From positions 16,430 to 80,429 of the forward strand of contig JAAYFK010000015.1 of NCBI GenBank assembly GCA_012728275.1: a stretch of 64,000 bases of DNA. Direction: 5' to 3'. The position numbers were made by a program, and so were the translations under genes. The notes under the pieces were generated by a model. The model saw only the letters and a list, made by a program, of their open reading frames with translations. It made no database searches and was not told where the DNA came from. Origin of the DNA: Clostridiaceae bacterium. Its GTDB lineage: Bacteria; Bacillota; Clostridia; Saccharofermentanales; Saccharofermentanaceae. Positions 18,403 to 27,959 of this stretch are shown one piece after another (position 1 is the first letter of the stretch; each line of letters opens with the position of its first letter).

Positions 18403-19662
18403 TCAAACTCTAAATGTACTCTCGATAACACTCTTCTCAGGTGCTACCTTCAAATCAGAATCAACCATGCTATTTGCGGGTATTATCGCACCTTCCTTAA
18501 TAACAAGGCCCCTCTCGAAAACACAAATTCCTCCCGAGCATAACTTCTTATTTATATAAGGGCTTTCACCAGAAACATTCGCTCCAGCACTAACATCCTT
18601 CCCGATTATTGTTCCAAAATCCACAATGCATCGCTCTATGCTTGCTCCAGCCTTAACAACAACTCCAGGGAACAATACGCAATCCTTAACATAAGCGCCT
18701 TTCTCAACTACAACCGAATTCGATAATACCGAGTGAACTACATTGCCATAAATTCGACATCCATCAGTCAATGCTGAATTAACTACGCTAGCATCTGGTC
18801 CAATGAAGTGCGACGGCTTAACAGGATTTCTACTGTAAATCCTCCAAGATCTGTCTACTAAATTGATTTCTTCAGGGCGATCCAGAATATCCATATTCGT
18901 CTCCCATAGAGAAGCAATCGTTCCAACATCCTTCCAGTATCCAGCATATCTATATGCACTTAGCTTCTTGCCTTGATTTAAAAGCATAGGAACAATATTC
19001 TTTCCGAAATCATTGCTTGAGTCAGGGTTGGTCTCATCTTCGATTAGTGCTTCTCGAAGTACAGACCAAGTAAAAACATAAACACCCATCGAAGCAAGAT
19101 TGCTCTCTGGATTAGCTGGCTTCTCGACAAATTCAGTAATAACGTCATCGCTCTTTGTATTAAGAATACCGAATCTAGGTGCCTCTTCCCAAGGTACTTC
19201 AATAACCGCCAGTGTAGCATCAGCACCTTTCTCAATATGAGCTCTAATCATCTCCTCGTAATTCATCTTGTAGATATGGTCACCAGACAATACAACAATG
19301 TACGTAGGATTAGCATCATCCAAGAAGTCTCTATTCTGATAAATCGCATTAGCTGTTCCCTTATACCAGTCACTTTTTCCTGAACGCTGGTATGGAGGAA
19401 GAATATATGCTCCAGCATTGTTACGATCCAAGTCCCAAGGATGACCGTTGCCAACATATGTATTCAGAGCCAATGGTTGATACTGAGACAGCACTCCAAC
19501 AATCTCAATTCCAGAATTCACGCAATTCGACATTGTAAAATCGATAATTCTATACCTGCTTCCAAATGGAACAGCTGGTTTAGCTAATTTCTTTGTCAAA
19601 ACACCGAGCCTTGATCCTTGCCCTCCAGCAAGAATCATCGCAACGACCTCAGCCTTTGTCAT
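18403..19662 (-). CDS. glgC: Glucose-1-phosphate adenylyltransferase catalytic subunit
   Basis: GlgC makes ADP-glucose from glucose-1-phosphate and ATP, the committed step of bacterial glycogen synthesis. The catalytic loop [14 protein letters not shown] is intact, with [15 protein letters not shown] and [12 protein letters not shown] (metal and substrate binding). The C-terminal beta helix follows. The 419-residue length is normal. The start ATG has GGGAGGTAG and overlaps the glgB 3' end by 14 bases. GlgC in such organisms is usually controlled by glycolytic intermediates; I cannot judge effector sites here. Confidence 0.96.
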   Translation of the reverse strand: MTKAEVVAMILAGGQGSRLGVLTKKLAKPAVPFGSRYRIIDFTMSNCVNSGIEIVGVLSQYQPLALNTYVGNGHPWDLDRNNAGAYILPPYQRSGKSDWYKGTANAIYQNRDFLDDANPTYIVVLSGDHIYKMNYEEMIRAHIEKGADATLAVIEVPWEEAPRFGILNTKSDDVITEFVEKPANPESNLASMGVYVFTWSVLREALIEDETNPDSSNDFGKNIVPMLLNQGKKLSAYRYAGYWKDVGTIASLWETNMDILDRPEEINLVDRSWRIYSRNPVKPSHFIGPDASVVNSALTDGCRIYGNVVHSVLSNSVVVEKGAYVKDCVLFPGVVVKAGASIERCIVDFGTIIGKDVSAGANVSGESPYINKKLCSGGICVFERGLVIKEGAIIPANSMVDSDLKVAPEKSVIESTFRV

Positions 19663-21658
19663 TTCTACTACCTCCCAAATTGGTCTTTTTTGCTTTCTTC
19701 TTCTTACTATCTATCGTCTTCTTAATAGGTTTAATCTTTCTTACTTGCGACTTCTCTTCTTTAGCTTCGATCCCTTCAACCTTCGTAAGCATTAAGAACA
19801 TTCCAGCCAAAGGCGGAATATTAATCTTTAGGTGATAAGGTTTCCCATTATATGGTTCATCAATTGCCTCAATATAGGTCTCACCATTAGGCAAAGAAGG
19901 ATATCCACTACCGCCGTAGATCATGCTATCAGTATTTACTATTATCGAGTACTTACCAAGGTCATATACAGGTATCTTATAATCCAACAACGGCTGCGGC
20001 ACCATATTCAAAACAACATATAGGTCTTTGTTGTTGTCCCCATAGCAAGAACGTTTATAAATAAAAACATTATTCTGTGTATCAGAAGCGTCTATCCATT
20101 CAAAACCATTCCACGAGTGATCATCCGCCCATAGTTGAGGATACTTGATGTAAATCGCATTAATATCGGAAACAAAATCCTGCAACAATCTATGCGACTC
20201 GTAATCAAGTAAGAACCATTGCAACTCCTCATAGAATCTCCATTCTATGAATTGCCCAAACTCTGAACCCATGAAATTAAGCTTCACACCAGGATGACTA
20301 ATTTGATACAAGTACAAAGTTCTATAAGAAGCAAACTTTCTCCAAATATCCCCAGGCATCTTGTCAATTAATGATTTCTTTCCATGCACAACCTCATCGT
20401 GTGAAAGACTAATTACGTAATTCTCCGAGAACGCATACACCATCGAGAAACAAAATTGATCGTGATGCCAAACTCTTGCATAGTAATCCGTTGAGAAATA
20501 ATCGAGAGTATCATGCATCCAGCCCATATTCCACTTGTGTGTGAATCCAAGTCCACCATCCTCTATAGGATGAGATATCTTTGGCCAGGTTGTCGACTCC
20601 TCGGCAATAATCATCGCATACGGGTACTGGCTTCTAATAAGCCCATTCAACTTCTTAAAAAACTCTATAGCCTCAAGATTTTCAGTGCCACCATCCCTGT
20701 TGGGAATAAATTGCGTTCTACCATAATTACGGTAAAGCATACTTGATACAGCATCAACTCGAATACCGTCAATATGATATTCCTTAAGCCAAAAAATCGC
20801 ATTTGAAATCAGAAAAGAAATAACTTCATTTTTAGAGAAGTCGAAAACAAGTGTTCCCCATTCTCTATGTTCACCAAGGCGCGGATCCGCATACTCAAAG
20901 CATGGCGTTCCATCAAATCTAATTAGGCCTTCAAGATTCTTCGGGAAGTGAGCAGGAACCCAGTCCAAAATTACACTAATATCATTCTGATGAAGAATAT
21001 CAACAAAGAACTTAAAGTCTGCAGGCGTTCCAAATCTACTAGTCGCCGCAAAATATCCTGTTACCTGATATCCCCATGAATCATCCAACGGATGCTCAAG
21101 AACTGGCATCAATTCAACGTGGGTATAATGCATCTTCTTGCAGTATTCGGCTAAATCTAAAGCTATCTCTCTATAAGAGAAAAAGTTCCCATCAGGATGT
21201 CTCCTCCAAGAGCCAAGATGCATCTCGTATATGTTCTTAGGACCACATTCAAGTGCATCAGCCCTCTTCATGCAAAAATCGCTGTCTTCCCATTTGTAGT
21301 CATTAAAATCATATAGAATTGATGCATTGTCTGGTCTCAACTCATAATGAAATCCAAAAGGATCTATCTTGTCATAAATACGAGAATCTGCACCAACTAC
21401 TTGATACTTGTATCTATCCCACTGCTTAGCACCACCAACAAAGCATTCCCATATGCCGGTTTGCCCTATCTTATACATGGGAGAACTGTCAGTACTCCAC
21501 TCATTGAAATCGCCAATTACATTAATAGAAATGGCCTTTGGCGCCCAAACTCGAAAAATAAAACCCGCTTCACCAGAATCATTTACATAAGGGTGAGAAC
21601 CAAGATAGTTATATACTTGGTAATCCTCTCCTTTGTTAAATAAGTATGCTTGTTCCAA
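19649..21658 (-). CDS. glgB: 1,4-alpha-glucan branching enzyme with Lys-rich tail
   Basis: GlgB forms alpha-1,6 branches in glycogen. An N-terminal CBM48-type domain ([20 protein letters not shown]) precedes the GH13 barrel. Motifs: [21 protein letters not shown] (nucleophile Asp), [10 protein letters not shown] (Glu) and [11 protein letters not shown] (Asp). The start is TTG, 5 bases after GGAGG. The last 35 residues are strongly basic ([15 protein letters not shown]), an extension past the usual end and similar in character to the GlgA tail. It is the first gene of the glycogen operon; a promoter lies about 40-65 bp upstream. Confidence 0.95.
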   Translation of the reverse strand: MEQAYLFNKGEDYQVYNYLGSHPYVNDSGEAGFIFRVWAPKAISINVIGDFNEWSTDSSPMYKIGQTGIWECFVGGAKQWDRYKYQVVGADSRIYDKIDPFGFHYELRPDNASILYDFNDYKWEDSDFCMKRADALECGPKNIYEMHLGSWRRHPDGNFFSYREIALDLAEYCKKMHYTHVELMPVLEHPLDDSWGYQVTGYFAATSRFGTPADFKFFVDILHQNDISVILDWVPAHFPKNLEGLIRFDGTPCFEYADPRLGEHREWGTLVFDFSKNEVISFLISNAIFWLKEYHIDGIRVDAVSSMLYRNYGRTQFIPNRDGGTENLEAIEFFKKLNGLIRSQYPYAMIIAEESTTWPKISHPIEDGGLGFTHKWNMGWMHDTLDYFSTDYYARVWHHDQFCFSMVYAFSENYVISLSHDEVVHGKKSLIDKMPGDIWRKFASYRTLYLYQISHPGVKLNFMGSEFGQFIEWRFYEELQWFLLDYESHRLLQDFVSDINAIYIKYPQLWADDHSWNGFEWIDASDTQNNVFIYKRSCYGDNNKDLYVVLNMVPQPLLDYKIPVYDLGKYSIIVNTDSMIYGGSGYPSLPNGETYIEAIDEPYNGKPYHLKINIPPLAGMFLMLTKVEGIEAKEEKSQVRKIKPIKKTIDSKKKKAKKTNLGGSRNDKG

Positions 21659-21696
21659 TAGATACCTCCAATGGTATTCAAAACTCTCTAGGAGTA

Positions 21697-21726
21697 ATTA
21701 TATAATACTTGACTATCAAATATCAA
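21697..21726 (-). promoter_or_regulatory. Promoter of the glg operon
   Basis: On the minus strand TTGATA (21721-21726) and TATAAT (21697-21702) are separated by 18 bp. The predicted start is about 30 bases before the glgB TTG. Confidence 0.6.
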
Positions 21727-21744
21727 ACAAATTGCAAAAAAATA

Positions 21745-21759
21745 TGTCGTTTTATGACA
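21745..21759. promoter_or_regulatory. Palindrome upstream of the glg promoter
   Basis: TGTCGTTTTATGACA is a 15-bp imperfect palindrome lying 19 bp upstream of the -35 box. It could be an activator or repressor site. No regulator is assigned. Confidence 0.3.
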
Positions 21760-21830
21760 CTTTTTTGTGCGTTATACACAAACAACGAGCAAAATTGTAA
21801 AGTTTCATATGCTTTTCGAGAATCTGGCAT

Positions 21831-21866
21831 TAAAAAAATCCTCTTTGAGAAATATCAAAGAGGATT
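21831..21866 (-). terminator. Terminator of the 2-oxoacid oxidoreductase operon
   Basis: AATCCTCTTTGA (21837-21848) and TCAAAGAGGATT (21855-21866) form a perfect 12-bp stem with a 6-base loop, followed on the minus strand by a run of T residues. Confidence 0.92.
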
Positions 21867-21893
21867 TCTTTTATCATATCAACTTAATATTTA

Positions 21894-22433
21894 TTACTTG
21901 GCAAAACTTGCTCCCTTATCGAAAGCCTCAAGATTGCCAGGAATAAGATGATGTCTTCTCTCAGGAAGCACCTCGCGAAGTGAAGCCTCAAAGGAATCTC
22001 TACTGAAGCACTTTGTTGCCTCGGATAAGCATCCCAACATCGAAATAGTAGCAAATGCCATATTGCCAAGTTCAGAAGCAATATCAGAAGCATTCATAGG
22101 AATGAATCTAATGTCCGTTCTTTTAGGCTTAATATGAACCAACGAAGAATCAATTATCAATACTCCACCAGGCTTAATACTATTTTCAAACTTCTCCATA
22201 GAAGGCTGATTCAAGCAAATAGCTACATCCGCATCGTTAATTACAGGCGAACCAATAGCCTCGTCAGAAATCACAACTGAACAATTGCACGTACCGCCTC
22301 TCATCTCAGGTCCGTATGATGGGAACCAAGATACCTCCTTGCCTTCGTATAGCGCAGCCTCTGCAGCCATTTTTCCAGCAGAAAGAATACCTTGTCCGCC
22401 AAAACCTGCAAGAATAACAGAAAAATCTATCAT
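21894..22433 (-). CDS. vorC: 2-oxoacid:ferredoxin oxidoreductase gamma subunit
   Basis: This 179-residue gamma subunit has the opening VILAGFGGQGILSAGKM and the motif SYGPEMRGGTCNCSV, which is typical of 2-ketoisovalerate or 2-oxoglutarate:ferredoxin oxidoreductases. The start overlaps the beta-subunit stop by 4 bases. It is the last gene of a four-gene operon. The symbol follows the operon call; a KorC role cannot be excluded. Confidence 0.88.
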   Translation of the reverse strand: MIDFSVILAGFGGQGILSAGKMAAEAALYEGKEVSWFPSYGPEMRGGTCNCSVVISDEAIGSPVINDADVAICLNQPSMEKFENSIKPGGVLIIDSSLVHIKPKRTDIRFIPMNASDIASELGNMAFATISMLGCLSEATKCFSRDSFEASLREVLPERRHHLIPGNLEAFDKGASFAK

Positions 22434-23188
22434 GACTTCACCTCCAAATCAAGGTCGGCACCTTTGAAGCATCCGAGAGGATATTGAGGGATCATCTTCT
22501 CCTTTAACCACTCTAATGACTCACAAGGTTCTTTGCCCCAATTAGTTGGACATGTTGAAAGGAACTCAACAAAAGCAAAACCCTTACCCGACATTTGAAC
22601 TTCAAAAGCCTTCTTAACTGCGGCCTTAGCCTTCATGACATTTTTATAATCAGTTAGGCTAACTCTCTCAACATATACCGCACCGGTTAATTGAGCAATC
22701 AATTCACTTACGTTAATTGGATATCCTTGGTAAGAAGCATCACGTCCAAAAGGCGAAGTAGTAGTTACCTGACCAAGCAATGTAGTTGGTGCCATCTGTC
22801 CACTTGTCATTCCATAAACAGCATTGTTTACGAAAAAAGTACAAATCTTCTCTCCTCTAGCAGCCGCATGAATAATTTCTGCAGTACCAATAGAAGCCAA
22901 GTCACCATCTCCTTGATAAGTGAACACCAGTTTATCCTTTAAAGAACGTTTAATACCAGTAGCAACTGCAGGTGCTCTACCGTGAGCTGCTTGAACCATA
23001 TCACAGCTAAAGTATTCATAACTATTGTAAGTACATCCAACAGATGCAACTCCAACTGTACTATCAAGAATGCCCATCTCTACCATCGTCTCAGCGATGA
23101 TGCGATGGATGATTCCGTGAGTACAGCCTGGACAATAATGAAAAGGCTTGTCAGTTAATCCTGTTGTACGCTCAAAAACTATAGCCAT
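22430..23188 (-). CDS. vorB: 2-oxoacid:ferredoxin oxidoreductase TPP-binding beta subunit
   Basis: This is the TPP-binding subunit. CPGCTHGI lies near the N-terminus, and the TPP/Mg motif GDGDLASIGTAE pairs with FVNNAVYGMTSGQ. The size of 252 residues is normal for the split enzymes. It joins with the alpha, gamma and ferredoxin subunits to decarboxylate branched-chain 2-oxoacids or 2-oxoglutarate to acyl-CoA, reducing ferredoxin. The start shares bases with the alpha-subunit stop. Naming of VOR subunits varies between databases. Confidence 0.9.
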   Translation of the reverse strand: MAIVFERTTGLTDKPFHYCPGCTHGIIHRIIAETMVEMGILDSTVGVASVGCTYNSYEYFSCDMVQAAHGRAPAVATGIKRSLKDKLVFTYQGDGDLASIGTAEIIHAAARGEKICTFFVNNAVYGMTSGQMAPTTLLGQVTTTSPFGRDASYQGYPINVSELIAQLTGAVYVERVSLTDYKNVMKAKAAVKKAFEVQMSGKGFAFVEFLSTCPTNWGKEPCESLEWLKEKMIPQYPLGCFKGADLDLEVKS

Positions 23189-24264
23189 CAGACTGCACCT
23201 CCCTCATGAATTTTGATAATCTTGTCAAGAATCTCCTTTTGTGTTGGCAGGTTACCACCCATTCTTCCATGGAAGTAAACGGGCTTCTTTCCATTCACAG
23301 CAAGACGAACATCCTCAACCATCTGACCAGCATTTAACTCAACGTCAAGGAATGCCTTAACACTTGATTTAGCGGCAGTCTCGTTAATTATCTTTGAAGG
23401 GAATGGCCATAAAGTAATAGGTCTAATCATTCCAACTTTGATTCCTAGCTCTGCAGCTTGGCGAATAACATTACGAGAAATTCTTGAGCAAGTTGAGAAA
23501 GCAGTAATTACTATCTCTGCGTCCTCAAGACCAATTGCCTCATAGCGAACTTCCTTGGACTCAATTAGTGCGTACTTGTCTTGGAGTTCTCGGTTCTTAG
23601 CTTCAAGAACGTCAGGCTCAATGTAGATAGACGTAACAATGTTGTGCTCGCTACGTCCCTGTCTACCTGTGCAAGCCCAAGGCTTCTCATAAGTCTCTAT
23701 ATTCTCATTTTCTCTATAAGCAACTGGCTCCATCATCTGGCCAAGTGTACCGTCTCCAAGAATCATTACTAGCATTCTATAACGATCGGCAATATTAAAA
23801 GCCTCGACAGTTAGCTCATATAACTCTTGAACAGAAGCAGGCGCAATAACGAAGTTGCGGTAGTCACCATGTCCTCCGCCCTTTGTCGCTTGGAAGTAGT
23901 CTCCTTGAGCCGGCTGAATTCCACCTAGTCCAGGGCCAGCACGTACAATGTTAACTACAACAGCTGGTAGCTCGGCTCCTGCAATATATGAAATACCTTC
24001 TTGCTTCAATGATATTCCCGGAGAAGACGATGAAGTAAGAACTCTTGCTCCCGCAGCTGCCGCTCCATATACCATATTAATAGCTGATACTTCACTTTCG
24101 GCTTGAACGAAGTTTCCACCGATTTGAACCATCTTCTTAGCCATGTAGTGCATAACTTCTGTCTGTGGGGTAATAGGATATCCAAAATAGTTCCTGCAAC
24201 CTGCACGAAGAGCAGCTTCAGCAATTACTTCGTTTCCTTTCATTAATACTCTTTTTTGTGCCAT
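23188..24264 (-). CDS. vorA: 2-oxoacid:ferredoxin oxidoreductase alpha subunit
   Basis: The alpha subunit (358 residues) starts KRVLMKGNEVIAEAALRAGC, and FGYPITPQTEV matches the pyrimidine-domain motif. LTSSSSPGISLKQEGISY and AGPGLGGIQPAQGDYFQ are characteristic of VorB/KorA-type proteins. Catabolism of valine, leucine or isoleucine derived 2-oxoacids is the commonest role in Clostridia. It follows the ferredoxin gene by 15 bp. Confidence 0.9.
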   Translation of the reverse strand: MAQKRVLMKGNEVIAEAALRAGCRNYFGYPITPQTEVMHYMAKKMVQIGGNFVQAESEVSAINMVYGAAAAGARVLTSSSSPGISLKQEGISYIAGAELPAVVVNIVRAGPGLGGIQPAQGDYFQATKGGGHGDYRNFVIAPASVQELYELTVEAFNIADRYRMLVMILGDGTLGQMMEPVAYRENENIETYEKPWACTGRQGRSEHNIVTSIYIEPDVLEAKNRELQDKYALIESKEVRYEAIGLEDAEIVITAFSTCSRISRNVIRQAAELGIKVGMIRPITLWPFPSKIINETAAKSSVKAFLDVELNAGQMVEDVRLAVNGKKPVYFHGRMGGNLPTQKEILDKIIKIHEGGAV

Positions 24265-24279
24265 ATCAGAAATCTCCTC

Positions 24280-24486
24280 TTATCTTTCAACTGTAATAGC
24301 TGTATCCGGACACTGAACCGCGCAAAAAGCGCAGCCGATGCACGAAGATTGATCGGTGCAAACAACCGGATGATATCCCTTTGAGTTAAGTCTGCTCTTC
24401 TCGAGCTCGAGTATCTTCTTAGGACAAGCATTAACGCAAAGACCACAGCCCTTACATAAATCGTCATTAATAGTAACCTTACCCAT
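24280..24486 (-). CDS. vorD: 4Fe-4S ferredoxin subunit of 2-oxoacid oxidoreductase
   Basis: I chose the ATG at 24486, 7 bases after AAGGAGG; an in-frame upstream start at 24504 lacks a site. The 68-residue product has two [4Fe-4S] motifs, CKGCGLCVNACPKK and CIGCAFCAVQCPD. It carries electrons from the TPP centre to the external ferredoxin pool. First gene of the operon. Confidence 0.92.
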   Translation of the reverse strand: MGKVTINDDLCKGCGLCVNACPKKILELEKSRLNSKGYHPVVCTDQSSCIGCAFCAVQCPDTAITVER

Positions 24487-24515
24487 AAATAACCTCCTTC
24501 GCACATTATCATTTG

Positions 24516-24543
24516 ATTATAACAGTAAGTCTTTTCACTGCAA
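24516..24543 (-). promoter_or_regulatory. Promoter of the vorDABC operon
   Basis: On the minus strand -35 TTGCAG (24538-24543) is separated by 16 bp from -10 TATAAT (24516-24521), which has the extended TG in TGTTATAAT. The start would lie about 22 bases before vorD. Confidence 0.6.
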
Positions 24544-24590
24544 CAATAAAAATCACTAGCTTAGCTATGCTTTTCGCACAAATCAATGAA

Positions 24591-25604
24591 TTACACGATA
24601 AATTTGTAAGATGTTTTCGAATTGAAAATCTTACCGGCCTCAATAACTGGTTTAACGAAAGCTTCTTCATTAAGACTATTTGGGAAAAATTGCGTCTCCA
24701 AGCAAATGCCACAGAACTTATCATAAGTCACATTTTCCTTGCCAATTCCCTTAGTAATATTGCTACCCGCATACACTTGAACTCCAGGAAGGTCAGTCGA
24801 CATTTCAAGCTCAATTCCCGTCTTAGAATCAAAAAGCCAAGCCGTTGGAGCATACGTACCATATCCATCATCACGAACAAAATTGTGATCTAATCCGCCA
24901 GCTATCTCAATCTGCTTATCCTTTTCGAAAAGATTAAGATTATTGCTAATCTTGCGGCCATCAACAAAATCAAATGGAGAATCCTTAACATCTCTTAGTT
25001 CTCCCGTTGGAATCAAATCATCTTCTACAGGCGTCATATAGGAACACTTGAGCTTTAGTGTTTGTCCGAGGACACTTCCTGAGTCATGTCCACCTATATT
25101 GAAATACGAGTGATTCGTCAGCCCGATTGCGGTCTTCTTATCCGACTTAATAGCATACTCAATAGAAAGCTCATTACTATCGCTTAACGAATATGTCACC
25201 TTTATTTCCCTATTTCCCGGGAATCCATCTTCCATATCCTTACGATTCAAAACCATCTGTATAACATTGTTACAAACGCCTGATTCTACAGAGAAAAAAC
25301 TCTTATGTATCCCTTTTTCGAAATCACTATGAAGGTTATTTACACCTTCATTTGGAACCATCCGATACTCTTGGCCATCTATATAAAACTTCGCCTTGCT
25401 GGTTCTATTTGCGATAGGCCCTACAACAGCACCAAAGAAACATGGATTTTCGCGATATTGCTCAAGATCGTCGTATCCAAGAACAACATCTCGCATTACG
25501 CCATTACAATCCCTGATTTTAATCGAACGAATTATCGCTCCAAGATTAAGCAACTCAACTTGCATCTTGCTATTATCAAGCTTATAAACTTCAATTCTTT
25601 CCAT
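24591..25604 (-). CDS. galM: Aldose 1-epimerase
   Basis: This mutarotase interconverts alpha and beta anomers of glucose, galactose or xylose. At 337 residues it is normal. Conserved features include NRTSKAKFYIDGQEY, the His in NLHSDFEKG, the His in LTNHSYFNIGG, and the catalytic Glu in FCGICLETQFFPNS near the C-terminus. It lies in the sugar-use region beside GH3, so a xylose or oligosaccharide role is plausible. No terminator was seen between it and vorD. Confidence 0.92.
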   Translation of the reverse strand: MERIEVYKLDNSKMQVELLNLGAIIRSIKIRDCNGVMRDVVLGYDDLEQYRENPCFFGAVVGPIANRTSKAKFYIDGQEYRMVPNEGVNNLHSDFEKGIHKSFFSVESGVCNNVIQMVLNRKDMEDGFPGNREIKVTYSLSDSNELSIEYAIKSDKKTAIGLTNHSYFNIGGHDSGSVLGQTLKLKCSYMTPVEDDLIPTGELRDVKDSPFDFVDGRKISNNLNLFEKDKQIEIAGGLDHNFVRDDGYGTYAPTAWLFDSKTGIELEMSTDLPGVQVYAGSNITKGIGKENVTYDKFCGICLETQFFPNSLNEEAFVKPVIEAGKIFNSKTSYKFIV

Positions 25605-25656
25605 CGTTCAACCTCCGCAATAATTATAATCATCTAATAATATTACATAAAATTAC

Positions 25657-25695
25657 AAAAGAATGCAGAAATTAGGGGGATTTCTACATTCTTTT
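25657..25695 (-). terminator. Terminator after the GH3 gene
   Basis: AAAAGAATGCAGAAAT (25657-25672) pairs with ATTTCTACATTCTTTT (25680-25695) with one mismatch and a 7-base loop. The T-rich 3' arm ends in TTTTGT on the minus strand. Confidence 0.75.
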
Positions 25696-25714
25696 GCATC
25701 GATTTAGGTAAATA

Positions 25715-27829
25715 TCAGAAAAATAGGGCTATATTGTTTTTACCGAGAAGACGTTTGGTCAATTCATTGGGCTGCCCAAAACCAACGTGCGCCTCAGCTT
25801 TGCTTCCGAAGAGTCCCCTCACTCCGTCATCATTGACCGTAGTAAAGGCTTTTCCAGAAACTTCGATATCTACTTCCTTCTCCTCGCTAGCCTCGAGATG
25901 TACTCTCTTAAAAGCGACTAATCTAGGATTAGGAATCTCATTAGCATCATCAACAACCTTCAAGTATACTTGCACGACCTCATCTGAAGCCTGAGTTCCT
26001 CGATTCACGATTTTTGCCTTGATAGTAAACTTATCACTCTCATCCTTAGGGAAGAAAGCTTCTCCCTCAACCGCGGCTTCAATCAAATCAATATCGCCAT
26101 AGGATAATCCAAATCCAAACGGATACAATGCCTCATTCTCCATAAATCGATAGGTTCTATCCTTCATTGAATAATCAGTAAACTCCGGCATCCCCTCCAA
26201 CGACTTGTATATCGTAATTGGCAGTTTGCCAGAAGGATTCACCTTCCCGAAAAGAATCTCCGCAATAGTCTTTCCACCTCTAGCTCCTGGATACCAAGCT
26301 TGAAGAATCGCATTCGACTTTATGTCAAGTAAACTCAAATCCAAAGCACTTCCCGCAGTTACAACAGTAACAAAAGGAACTCCCGTCTTGATAATCGTCT
26401 TAATCAACAACTGCTGTGGCTTCGGAAAACTTAAGTCGTCCTTATCTCCAGAATAGTACTGATTTCCTTGGTCACCCTCTTCTCCTTCAAGGAATTCATC
26501 AAGTCCAATGCAAAGGACTACAACATCCGAATGCTCCGCAACTATCTTCGCCTCAGATATTCTATGATACTCTCGAGATAAATTATCAGGCTTGCTCAAA
26601 GACAAATCGCAACCCTCAGAATATAAAATTCTAACATCCTCATCTTCAGCAATTCGATTCAATCCATCGAGAATCGTAATATAAGATGAACTCGTGCCAT
26701 AGTAGTTCCCAATTAGAGACCCCCTAGAATTTGCGCATGGCCCGATTACACCTATCTTCTTATACTTATTCTTATCTAAAGGTAAAATTCCATCATTCTT
26801 AAGAAGAACTGTTCCTTCTTCTGTTGCTCTTTGCGCAAGCTTAATATGCTCCGCACACTCAACCTTCTCATATGGAATCGAGTCAAACTCATTACTATCG
26901 AACATTCCAAGCAAATACCTGGTAGTAAAAAGCTTAATTGCAGATCTTCTTATATGCTCAATTGGGATTAGACCATCCCTATAAGCATCCATTATTGCAA
27001 CATACGCACACCCGCAATTCAAATCACATCCGCGCTCCAAAGCAAGTGCAGCACTATGCTTAACATCTTCAGTAACCTTATGGTGTTTATGAAAATCCAA
27101 TACCGCCCAGCAATCTGAAACAAAGTGACCTTCAAACTTCCAATCCTCGAAAAGCACTTTATCCATTAAATATGAGTGCGCACAGCATGGCTCGCCATTG
27201 GTCCTATTATAAGCGCCCATTACAGACTCGACATTTGCTTCTTTTATACACGCCTCAAACTGAGGTAAATAGGTCTCATACATCTCTTTTAATGATACTC
27301 TAGCGTCAAATACATGCCTCAATGCCTCTGGACCTGAATGAACTGCAAAATGCTTAGCGCACGCTGCAACCTTCAAATACTCTCCGCGTCCTTGAAGTCC
27401 CTCTATAAATTGCTTAGCTAGTTGAGTTATTAAGTATGGATCCTCTCCGTAAGTCTCATGCCCTCTTCCCCACCTTGGATCTCGAAAAAGATTAATGTTC
27501 GGAGACCATAATGTAATTCCCTTATAAATATCTCTATCCTCATGTGAGGAATACTCATTGTACTTGGCTCTCGCTTCAGTAGATATAGCATCTCCTATTT
27601 CCTGCAGCAAATCAGGATCAAAAGAAGCTCCCAAGGCAATAGCTTGCGGAAAACTAGTTGCAGTTCCTGCCCTAGCAAGCCCATGCAATCCTTCGCCCCA
27701 CCAATTATATTCTGGAATACCTAATTCATCGATAGATGGAGCATCATAACGTAACTGCGAAGCCATTTGCTCAACAGTCATCTTATTAACAAGTTCAGTA
27801 GCTCGTCTGCGTGCTTCTTCTCTATTCAT
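25715..27829 (-). CDS. GH3 beta-glucosidase/beta-xylosidase
   Basis: The ATG at 27829 follows GGAGGAG; the in-frame ATG at 27841 does not. The product is 704 residues. The N-terminal GH3 barrel contains CAKHFAVHSGPEALRH and GHFVSDCWAVLDFH, whose Asp is the expected nucleophile. The alpha/beta sandwich follows (GVIGPCANSRGSLIGNYYGT), then a fibronectin III-like C-terminal domain. There is no signal peptide, so it acts inside the cell on imported oligosaccharides. The divergent AraC regulator, ABC transporter and xylulokinase nearby favour xylo-oligosaccharides, but beta-glucosidase activity cannot be ruled out. Confidence 0.9.
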   Translation of the reverse strand: MNREEARRRATELVNKMTVEQMASQLRYDAPSIDELGIPEYNWWGEGLHGLARAGTATSFPQAIALGASFDPDLLQEIGDAISTEARAKYNEYSSHEDRDIYKGITLWSPNINLFRDPRWGRGHETYGEDPYLITQLAKQFIEGLQGRGEYLKVAACAKHFAVHSGPEALRHVFDARVSLKEMYETYLPQFEACIKEANVESVMGAYNRTNGEPCCAHSYLMDKVLFEDWKFEGHFVSDCWAVLDFHKHHKVTEDVKHSAALALERGCDLNCGCAYVAIMDAYRDGLIPIEHIRRSAIKLFTTRYLLGMFDSNEFDSIPYEKVECAEHIKLAQRATEEGTVLLKNDGILPLDKNKYKKIGVIGPCANSRGSLIGNYYGTSSSYITILDGLNRIAEDEDVRILYSEGCDLSLSKPDNLSREYHRISEAKIVAEHSDVVVLCIGLDEFLEGEEGDQGNQYYSGDKDDLSFPKPQQLLIKTIIKTGVPFVTVVTAGSALDLSLLDIKSNAILQAWYPGARGGKTIAEILFGKVNPSGKLPITIYKSLEGMPEFTDYSMKDRTYRFMENEALYPFGFGLSYGDIDLIEAAVEGEAFFPKDESDKFTIKAKIVNRGTQASDEVVQVYLKVVDDANEIPNPRLVAFKRVHLEASEEKEVDIEVSGKAFTTVNDDGVRGLFGSKAEAHVGFGQPNELTKRLLGKNNIALFF

Positions 27830-27959
27830 AATCTCCTCCATCTAATTGTATTGTATTGTAATTTACGTAGACATTACTACAAATAATTTGCTTAGTATTA
27901 TACATTTATTGCTTTAATGTTATATAATAGTCCCATATTTCAGCTTAGGAGAGCAAATT

